NCBI GenBank assembly: GCA_003164305.1
Contig: PLSZ01000309.1
Span: 1 to 20,743 of the forward strand
DNA: 20,743 nucleotides
Source: Acetobacteraceae bacterium
GTDB lineage: Bacteria; Pseudomonadota; Alphaproteobacteria; Acetobacterales; Acetobacteraceae
Direction: 5' to 3'
In this document: in pieces, positions 15,031-20,743 of the stretch
Layout of the letters: the number at the start of each line of letters is the position of its first letter
How positions within the stretch are numbered: position 1 is the first letter of the stretch
Position numbers and translations under genes: made by a program
Notes under the pieces: model-generated
Databases searched by the model: none
Seen by the model: only the letters and a program-made list of their open reading frames with translations
What the model was told of the DNA's origin: nothing

Positions 15031-15906
15031 CTGTTTCCTTTCCTGCTGATGAGCGGACTGACGACCGGCGGGATCTACGCCATGGTGGCTCTGGGCCTCG
15101 TCGTGGTTTACCGCTCGACCGGGCATATCAACTTCGCCCATGGCGAGTTGTACATGATTGGCGGGTTTCTCGCCTACAGCTTCATCACGCAACTTAACAT
15201 TCCCTATGTCGCCGCGCTGCCGCTGGCGGTCGCGGCGACCTTCGCGTTGGGCGCGGCGACCGACCGGCTGATCTTCCGGCGATTGGAGCACAGTCACGAA
15301 ACGACTTTGGTGCTCGCCACCGTCGGCTTGTCGTTCATGCTGAAAGGCATCAGCCGGTTTTTCTGGGGCGGACGCGGCGAGTATCTGACCATCCCGCCGA
15401 TCGTCGATCCAGCGCCGATCTTCGTGTTTGGCATTCCGGTGCTGGCGCAACAGCTTGTCGTGCTGGTCGCGGCGATCGTCATCATGTTCGCCTGCCTGCT
15501 GTTCTTCCGCCTGACCATCGCCGGCAAAATGATGCAGGCGGTGGCGGAAAACCCGCTCGCCGCCTACCTGACCGGCATTCGTGTCGAGCAGGTGCGCACC
15601 TGGACCTGGGGCGCCGGAGCCGCCATCGCCGGCGCCGCGGGCGTGCTGATCGCGCCGTTGTCGCTGCTGACGCCGGACATGGGCTTCAGTCTGCTGATCA
15701 AGGCTTTCGCCGCCACCGTGCTCGGCGGCCTGGGTTCGGTCGCCGGGGCCATCGTCGGCGGCTTTTGCGTCGGCCTGATCGAGTCGCTCGCCGGCGGTTA
15801 TGTTTCCAGTTCCCTACAGGATGTTTCCGCGTTCATCATTATCATGATCGTGCTGATCGCGCGGCCGACCGGCCTGTTCGGCGCGTTTCGCCTGCGCCGC
15901 GCATGA
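15031..15906 (+). CDS. livH: Branched-chain-amino-acid-type ABC permease, LivH family
   Basis: The sequence G-G-I-Y-A-M-V-A-L-G-L-V-V-V-Y followed by I-N-F-A-H-G-E-L-Y-M is diagnostic for LivH permeases. The C-terminal loop carries G-G-L-G-S-V-A-G-A-I-V-G-G, and about eight hydrophobic helices are visible. The conventional start is ATG at 15049 (285 aa), but it has no ribosome-binding site and would truncate the first helix. GGAG at 15019-15022 is 8 nt before CTG at 15031, which adds L-F-P-F-L-L and restores the normal N-terminus (291 aa). No ATG, GTG or TTG lies in frame between the upstream stop (15004) and 15049. CTG is therefore preferred, with moderate certainty. The symbol denotes the family only. 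Confidence 0.9.
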   Translation: MFPFLLMSGLTTGGIYAMVALGLVVVYRSTGHINFAHGELYMIGGFLAYSFITQLNIPYVAALPLAVAATFALGAATDRLIFRRLEHSHETTLVLATVGLSFMLKGISRFFWGGRGEYLTIPPIVDPAPIFVFGIPVLAQQLVVLVAAIVIMFACLLFFRLTIAGKMMQAVAENPLAAYLTGIRVEQVRTWTWGAGAAIAGAAGVLIAPLSLLTPDMGFSLLIKAFAATVLGGLGSVAGAIVGGFCVGLIESLAGGYVSSSLQDVSAFIIIMIVLIARPTGLFGAFRLRRA

Positions 15907-16874
15907 ACGCCTTCACGCGCCTCGTCGCGGTTTGTTTCGCGCTCGCGGCGCTGCTGCCGTTGATCTCCAACCGCTACACGCTGTTCATCGGCGACGCGAT
16001 GCTGGTGCAGATCATCCTGGCGATCGGGCTCAATTTGCTGGTTGGCTACGCGGGCCTGCTGGCGTTCATGAACGGCGCGCTGTTCGGTGTCGGCGCTTAC
16101 GCATTGGCCGTGCTGCACGACGGGCAGCACTGGCCATATTGGCTGGCGCTGCCCGTGTCCGGCGTCGTCGCGATGGTCATCGGTGTCGCCATCGCGCTGC
16201 CCGCGTTGCGGTTGTCGGGGCTGTATCTGGCGCTCGCCACCGTCGCCTTCGCGCAGTTCGCGCTGTGGGCATTTACCCACTGGGACAGGGTGACCGGCGG
16301 GCCGTCCGGCCTCAAGGTGACGCCAACGGATTTTTATCCATTTCCGGTGTCCTCGGAGACCGGGCAATTTTATCTTTCCCTTCTCGTCGCGGCGGCGATC
16401 TTCTGGCTGACCCGCAATCTGTTGCGATCGCGCATCGGCCGCGCGTTCGTGGCCATCCGTGAAAGTGAAACCGCCGCCGAGGCGATGGCGATCGATGTCA
16501 CCCGCACCAAGACATTGGCGTATGCGCTCGCGGCACTTTACGCCGGCATCGCGGGCGGGTTGTTCGCGCCGCTGTTGGGGCTCGTGGTGCCGGAGAGTTT
16601 CGATCTGTTCCAGGTCGTGTTCCAGTTCGCCATGGTGGTGGTCGGCGGCATGGGCTCGCTGGCGGGGTCGGTGTTGGGTGCCGCGCTGATGGTGTGGCTG
16701 CAGGAAGGATTGCGCGCCTTCAAGGACCTGCAGGAGATCGCGTTCGGCGGCCTGATCCTGTTGACGGTGCTGTTTCTGCCGGGTGGTGTCGCGGGTTTGT
16801 TGCGCGCGCGGTTCGGTTGGCGAGAGCCGCTGCATCGGCCAACGCAGAGGCATCAGCCGCATGCCAGCGCTTGA
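15903..16874 (+). CDS. livM: Branched-chain-amino-acid-type ABC permease, LivM family
   Basis: ATG at 15903 overlaps the LivH stop as ATGA and gives 323 aa. The frame is open earlier but inside livH. LivM landmarks are L-N-L-L-V-G-Y-A-G-L-L-A-F-M-N-G-A-L-F-G-V-G-A-Y and the coupling-loop region with I-R-E-S-E-T-A-A-E-A-M-A-I-D. The C-terminal G-G-M-G-S-L-A-G-S-V-L-G-A follows. About nine hydrophobic segments are present. It pairs with LivH as the second half of the channel. LivG begins within its last 14 nt. Confidence 0.93.
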   Translation: MNAFTRLVAVCFALAALLPLISNRYTLFIGDAMLVQIILAIGLNLLVGYAGLLAFMNGALFGVGAYALAVLHDGQHWPYWLALPVSGVVAMVIGVAIALPALRLSGLYLALATVAFAQFALWAFTHWDRVTGGPSGLKVTPTDFYPFPVSSETGQFYLSLLVAAAIFWLTRNLLRSRIGRAFVAIRESETAAEAMAIDVTRTKTLAYALAALYAGIAGGLFAPLLGLVVPESFDLFQVVFQFAMVVVGGMGSLAGSVLGAALMVWLQEGLRAFKDLQEIAFGGLILLTVLFLPGGVAGLLRARFGWREPLHRPTQRHQPHASA

Positions 16875-17646
16875 AACGCGCGCCGTTTCGATCGCGTTTG
16901 GCGGCAATCTGGTGCTCGACCGGGTCGATCTGGCGGTGGCGGAGGGCACGATTCACGGCATCATCGGCCCGAACGGCGCCGGCAAGACCACGCTGCTGAA
17001 CGTGATCACCGGGATCACGCCACCCAATTCCGGAGAAATCCTGTTGCACGGCCGGTCGATCGCCGGATTGAAGGCGCATCGGATCGCCGCCGCCGGCATC
17101 AGGCGCACGTTCCAGACCAGCCTGCTGTGCAAAGGCATGACCGTGCTGGAGAACGTCATGGGCGGCCTGCACGCCAAATTGCGCGCCGGCGCGCTGGCCG
17201 CCGCGTTCGGCCTGCCCGCGGTCTGGCGCGATGAGCGGGACGCCGCGGAGGCGGCCCATGCCGCGCTGGCTTATGTCGGCGCCGATGCGCTGGCGGAACG
17301 TGACGCTGGTCAACTTTCGTTTGGGCAGCAACGCCTGGTGGAGATCGCCCGTGCTTTGATCGCGGAGCCGCGGGTGCTGCTGCTGGACGAACCCGCCGTT
17401 GGGCTCAGCCCGGACCGGGTCACGCATCTGGACGCTCTGCTGCGGCGCATCCGCGACGAACGCGGCGTCACCATCGTCATGATCGAGCATGTCATCCGGC
17501 TGGTCGTCGATGTCTGCGACCGTATCACCGTGATGAATCTCGGCCGTCCGATCGCCGAGGGCACCGCCGCCGAAGTCACCCGCGACGCCGAGGTCATCGA
17601 AGCCTATCTGGGGTCTGGCGCGCATGCTGTCCATTCGGGCGCTTGA
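16861..17646 (+). CDS. livG: Branched-chain-amino-acid-type ABC ATPase, LivG family
   Basis: ATG at 16861 overlaps the LivM end by 14 nt and gives 261 aa. Earlier in-frame starts lie within livM. Motifs are Walker A G-P-N-G-A-G-K-T (36-43), Q-loop R-R-T-F-Q-T-S at 81-87, signature L-S-F-G-Q-Q-R from residue 152, Walker B D176-E177-P178 and switch His210 in I-E-H. The L-S-F-G-Q variant and the T-F-Q segment are typical of LivG. It couples ATP hydrolysis to transport with LivF as partner. Confidence 0.94.
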   Translation: MPALETRAVSIAFGGNLVLDRVDLAVAEGTIHGIIGPNGAGKTTLLNVITGITPPNSGEILLHGRSIAGLKAHRIAAAGIRRTFQTSLLCKGMTVLENVMGGLHAKLRAGALAAAFGLPAVWRDERDAAEAAHAALAYVGADALAERDAGQLSFGQQRLVEIARALIAEPRVLLLDEPAVGLSPDRVTHLDALLRRIRDERGVTIVMIEHVIRLVVDVCDRITVMNLGRPIAEGTAAEVTRDAEVIEAYLGSGAHAVHSGA

Positions 17647-18328
17647 AGTCTGGTACGGCTCGACGGAGATTCTTCGCGGGGTCTCCTTCGATGTCGCGTC
17701 CGATCGCGTGGTGGCGCTGTTGGGCGGCAACGGCGCCGGCAAGACGACGTTGCTGCGGGCGCTGAGTGGCATCGTCAAACCGCGCGGCGGCACGATCGCG
17801 TTCGACGGCGCGCAAATCGCCGGCCTGAAGCCTCGGGCGATCGTCAGCCGCGGACTGGCCCAGGTGCCGCAGGGGCGCTTCGTCTGGCAGGGCATGACGG
17901 TGTTGGACAACCTGCTTCTGGGCGCCGTCACCCGCCGCGACAAGGCGGAGATCAGGGCCTCGGTCACCGACGCCTTTACACTGTTTCCCACGCTGCATCG
18001 GCGCCAGGCGGATCGCGCCGGGCAACTCAGCGGCGGCGAGCAGCAGATGCTGGCGGTCGCCCGCGCGCTGATGTCCAAACCGCGCATGTTGCTGCTGGAC
18101 GAACCGTCGGCCGGTCTCTCGCCGCGCATCATCGGGCAGATGGTGGACGCGTTGCGCGAACTGCACGCGCGCGGTCTGGGGATGCTGCTGGTGGAGCAGA
18201 ATGTCGGGCTGGCGGGCGCGCTGGCCGACCAGGCGTATGTGCTGGCCAATGGCGCGATCGCGTTCGAAACGGACGGCGCCAGCCTGGCGTCCAATCCGCG
18301 GATCATCGCCAGCTATCTGGGTCAATAA
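17624..18328 (+). CDS. livF: Branched-chain-amino-acid-type ABC ATPase, LivF family
   Basis: ATG at 17624 overlaps the LivG gene by 23 nt. The 234-aa protein has Walker A G-G-N-G-A-G-K-T (34-41), V-P-Q-G-R near residue 81 (the LivF Q-loop), signature L-S-G-G-E-Q-Q from residue 135, Walker B D159-E160-P161 with S-A-G-L-S-P, and V-E-Q-N in place of a switch histidine context, as normal for LivF. It completes the importer. The hyuA gene follows after 12 nt with a strong ribosome-binding site. Confidence 0.94.
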   Translation: MLSIRALEVWYGSTEILRGVSFDVASDRVVALLGGNGAGKTTLLRALSGIVKPRGGTIAFDGAQIAGLKPRAIVSRGLAQVPQGRFVWQGMTVLDNLLLGAVTRRDKAEIRASVTDAFTLFPTLHRRQADRAGQLSGGEQQMLAVARALMSKPRMLLLDEPSAGLSPRIIGQMVDALRELHARGLGMLLVEQNVGLAGALADQAYVLANGAIAFETDGASLASNPRIIASYLGQ

Positions 18329-18340
18329 GGGAGGGTCCGC

Positions 18341-20365
18341 ATGTTGTGGGTTGGCATCGATGTCGGCGGAACTTTTACTGACGGGGTCGTGTATGACGAT
18401 GCGACCGGGCGCTTCAGCTATGCCAAGGCGCCGTCCACGCCGGGCGCGCCGGGGGAGGGCGTGCTGGCGGTGCTGGACGTGTTGGGCTGCCAGGACCTGA
18501 CCTCGGTCGCGCGGGTCTGCCACGGCGTCACCATCGGCACCAACGCGATCCTGGAGAACAAGGGCGCCGAGGTCTGGATGCTGACCACGCGTGGGTTTCG
18601 CGATGTGCTGGAGATCGGCCGCACCAACCGTCCGGTGCTCTACGATCTTCGCACGTTGAAGACACCGCCGTTGGTCCCGCGCACCCGCACGCTGGAAGTG
18701 ACCGAGCGGCTGATGTTCGATGGTTCGGTGCGCACGCCGATCGATCCGGAAGACATCGACGCGCGGCTGGCCGAACTGCCCGACCGGCCGGACATCGCCA
18801 TCGCGATCTGCTTCCTGCACAGCTACGCCAACAACGCGCACGAGCAGTTTGTCCTGACCCGCGCCGAGGTCGCGCGGCCCGATAGTTTCGTTTGCACATC
18901 GTCGGACGTGCTGCCGCAATTCCGGGAAGTCGAGCGATTCGGGACCACGGTGCTGAACGCCTATATCGGCCCGCTGATGCGGCGTTATCTGGATAATCTG
19001 AGCACGGCGCTGCGCGGGCGATCTTATGCGAGCGAGTTGTTCATCATGACCTCCAACGGCGGCGTTTCCACCGCCGGACGGGCGAAACGGCTGCCGGTGT
19101 CCACCGTGCTGTCCGGTCCCGCCGGCGGCGTCGCGGCGGCGGTGCGATTGGGCCAGCAACTGGGGTACGGCAACCTGATCACCTGCGACATGGGCGGCAC
19201 CAGCACCGATGTCTGTTTGATCGAGCAACTGCGCATTCCGGTCACTGATCAGCAGCGCATCGGCGATTATGCCAACCGCATGCCGCAGATCGCGATCAAC
19301 GCGGTGGGGGCCGGGGGAGGCTCGATCGCGTGGTTGGCTCCCGGCGATATTCTGATGGTGGGGCCGCGCAGCGCCGGCGCCGCGCCAGGTCCGGCGTGTT
19401 ATGGCAAAGGAGGCACCGAGCCGACGGTCACCGACGCCAATCTGGTTTTGAATCGATTGTCCCCCGCCGCGCCGCTCGCGGGCCGCATCGCTTTGGATCT
19501 GGGCCTCGCGACCGAGGCGGTGACGCGGTTGGGGCAGTCGATCGGGCTCGACGCGTTGCGGTTGGCGGATGGCATCGTGCGGATCGCCGTGGCGCGCATG
19601 GTGTCGGCGATCAAGGAGATCTCGATCGCCAATGGTCACGATCCGCGCGATTTCACGCTGCTGGCCTATGGCGGCGCGGGACCGATGCACGCCGCCGCCA
19701 TCGCCGACGAACTGGAGATGACGCGCGTGCTGGTGCCGGTGGGACCGGGCAATTTCGCCGCGTTCGGCTCGTTGATTTCCGATCTGCGCCGCGATTACGC
19801 GCGGACGCGGACGGTCAATCTGGCGACCGCGTCGTGGCCGGATATCGACGCGGTGTTCGCCTCGATCGAAGACCAGGCGCGGAAGGATTTGCTGGCGGAA
19901 GGCGTGCCCGGGGAAAGAATCGTTTTGTCGCGCGCCGCCGGCATGCGGTATCTGGGGCAGTCGTGGGAACTGCATGTCGAACTGCCGGCGCCGGTTGATT
20001 CCGTTGAAGCCATGCGGGCGTCGTTCATCGACGTGCACGACCGGCGGTTCGGTCACCGCGGCACCGGCGGCGTGGAGGCGGTGACGTTCCGGCTGACCGC
20101 GCGCGGGGTGATGGACAAGCCGGAGCCGCCGCCGTGGCCGTCCGGCGGCGTTCTGGGCGACGCCGCGCTCGGCGCGCGGCCGGTATGGTTCGACGGCGGA
20201 TGGGTCGATACGCCGGTGTACGAGCGGTCCCGGTTGCCGGCCGCGGCGCGGTTGCCGGGACCGGTGGTGATCGATGAAAGCGGGTCCACGACCATCGTGC
20301 CGCCGGCGTGGTCCGCGCGCGTGCTTGACCATGGCGATCTGTTGCTGGAAAGGAATGACGCATGA
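18341..20365 (+). CDS. hyuA: Hydantoinase/oxoprolinase-family subunit A (ATP-dependent N-methylhydantoinase A / acetone-acetophenone carboxylase type)
   Basis: ATG at 18341 lies 6 nt from GGGAGGG and gives 674 aa, the usual length for HyuA. The ATP-binding start G-I-D-V-G-G-T-F-T-D is at residues 5-14. The central region has T-S-N-G-G-V, L-S-G-P-A-G-G-V and C-D-M-G-G-T-S-T-D-V, all family landmarks. Members use ATP to open lactam or hydantoin rings, or to carboxylate ketones, together with a B subunit. The B gene follows with an ATGA overlap, so the pair is complete in order. Its place at the end of the importer operon suggests that it acts on the imported compound. Cyclic amide versus ketone cannot be distinguished by eye. 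Confidence 0.92.
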   Translation: MLWVGIDVGGTFTDGVVYDDATGRFSYAKAPSTPGAPGEGVLAVLDVLGCQDLTSVARVCHGVTIGTNAILENKGAEVWMLTTRGFRDVLEIGRTNRPVLYDLRTLKTPPLVPRTRTLEVTERLMFDGSVRTPIDPEDIDARLAELPDRPDIAIAICFLHSYANNAHEQFVLTRAEVARPDSFVCTSSDVLPQFREVERFGTTVLNAYIGPLMRRYLDNLSTALRGRSYASELFIMTSNGGVSTAGRAKRLPVSTVLSGPAGGVAAAVRLGQQLGYGNLITCDMGGTSTDVCLIEQLRIPVTDQQRIGDYANRMPQIAINAVGAGGGSIAWLAPGDILMVGPRSAGAAPGPACYGKGGTEPTVTDANLVLNRLSPAAPLAGRIALDLGLATEAVTRLGQSIGLDALRLADGIVRIAVARMVSAIKEISIANGHDPRDFTLLAYGGAGPMHAAAIADELEMTRVLVPVGPGNFAAFGSLISDLRRDYARTRTVNLATASWPDIDAVFASIEDQARKDLLAEGVPGERIVLSRAAGMRYLGQSWELHVELPAPVDSVEAMRASFIDVHDRRFGHRGTGGVEAVTFRLTARGVMDKPEPPPWPSGGVLGDAALGARPVWFDGGWVDTPVYERSRLPAAARLPGPVVIDESGSTTIVPPAWSARVLDHGDLLLERNDA

Positions 20366-20743
20366 TCGATCCGATCACGCTGGAGGTGATTTGCGAAAGC
20401 CTGATCGCCATCGTGCGGGAAATGCGCGCCACGATCATTCGCGCGTCGTATTCCTCGGTGATTTACGAGTTCGACGATTTTTCCTGCGCCATGTTCGGCG
20501 CCGACGGCCAGATGGTGGCGCAATCATGGGATCATCCTGGTCACGTGCTGCCGCTGCCCTGGGGCGTGCGCTGCGCGCTGGAGGATTTCAAGGGCGATCT
20601 GCATCCCGGCGACGCGATCCTGCTGAACGATCCGTATCGCGGCGGCACGCATCTGAACGACGTGACCTTGCTGGTTCCGGTGTTCGATGAGGCTGGTGAC
20701 CTGATGTTCTTCCCGGCGGTGCGCGCGCACTGGGTCGACGTCG
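20362..20743 (+). CDS. hyuB: Hydantoinase/oxoprolinase-family subunit B (partial)
   Basis: ATG at 20362 overlaps the hyuA stop, and 127 codons are present before the window edge (full family members are about 500-590 aa). The start D-P-I-T-L-E-V-I and the motif N-D-P-Y-R-G-G-T-H-L-N-D-V are hallmarks of hydantoinase B. A-M-F-G-A-D-G-Q-M-V-A-Q also fits. It would form the catalytic complex with the HyuA protein. The frame remains open at the right edge, with no sign of damage. Confidence 0.93.
   Translation, partial: MIDPITLEVICESLIAIVREMRATIIRASYSSVIYEFDDFSCAMFGADGQMVAQSWDHPGHVLPLPWGVRCALEDFKGDLHPGDAILLNDPYRGGTHLNDVTLLVPVFDEAGDLMFFPAVRAHWVDV

Noticed and set aside
16720..18306. A 528-codon minus-strand open frame opposite livG and livF
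   Set aside because: It lies against two certain ABC ATPases and has no recognisable motif.
17594..20332. A 912-codon open frame on the minus strand opposite hyuA and livF
   Set aside because: It mirrors clear plus-strand genes, is rich in Arg/His/Gln/Pro as antisense GC-rich frames are, and has no domain. A shadow of codon bias.

Overview
The window is GC-rich and tightly packed, with no mobile element, tRNA, rRNA or CRISPR array. Codon usage and gene content suggest an environmental alphaproteobacterium (Acetobacteraceae or a Bradyrhizobium-like lineage would fit). This is an impression from style, not a marker-based assignment. It reads as a catabolic and nutrient-scavenging region in which three different classes of ABC importer sit beside oxygenases, an amidohydrolase and a hydantoinase-type enzyme.

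Region 1 (1-8097). A truncated Rieske oxygenase gene starts at 116 and runs off the left edge on the minus strand. A 285-bp divergent intergenic region with several inverted repeats separates it from a plus-strand operon. That operon encodes a Tat-exported family-5 binding protein, two DppB/DppC-type permeases, a double-ATPase protein (two NBDs in one chain), a carboxylysine-type amidohydrolase and an FAD aromatic-ring monooxygenase. Stop and start codons overlap or lie a few bases apart, so these genes are probably co-transcribed. The likely logic is import of a peptide-like or amide-bearing compound, then hydrolysis and ring hydroxylation.

Region 2 (8138-11565). A YgeA/RacX-type Asp/Glu racemase gene is cut by a single in-frame TAG, with the reading frame and second catalytic cysteine intact beyond it. 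It is followed by an NMT1/SsuA-like binding protein, an SsuB/TauB-like ATPase and a SsuC/TauC-like permease.

Region 3 (11562-20743) is a divergent unit. Leftward, a promoter with an operator-like palindrome drives a MaoC-fold hydratase, a RidA/YjgF-family protein, a second MaoC-fold protein lacking the catalytic Asp/His, and finally a TetR-family regulator. Rightward, a similar palindrome precedes a complete branched-chain-amino-acid-type (HAAT) importer, followed by hydantoinase/oxoprolinase-type subunits A and B (B is cut by the window end). The shared TTGACC-N4-GGTCAA palindromes on both sides suggest that the TetR protein controls both arms. This regulator, hydratase pair, importer and HyuAB combination is the best candidate here for an uncharacterised pathway. 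Its substrate cannot be read from the sequence.
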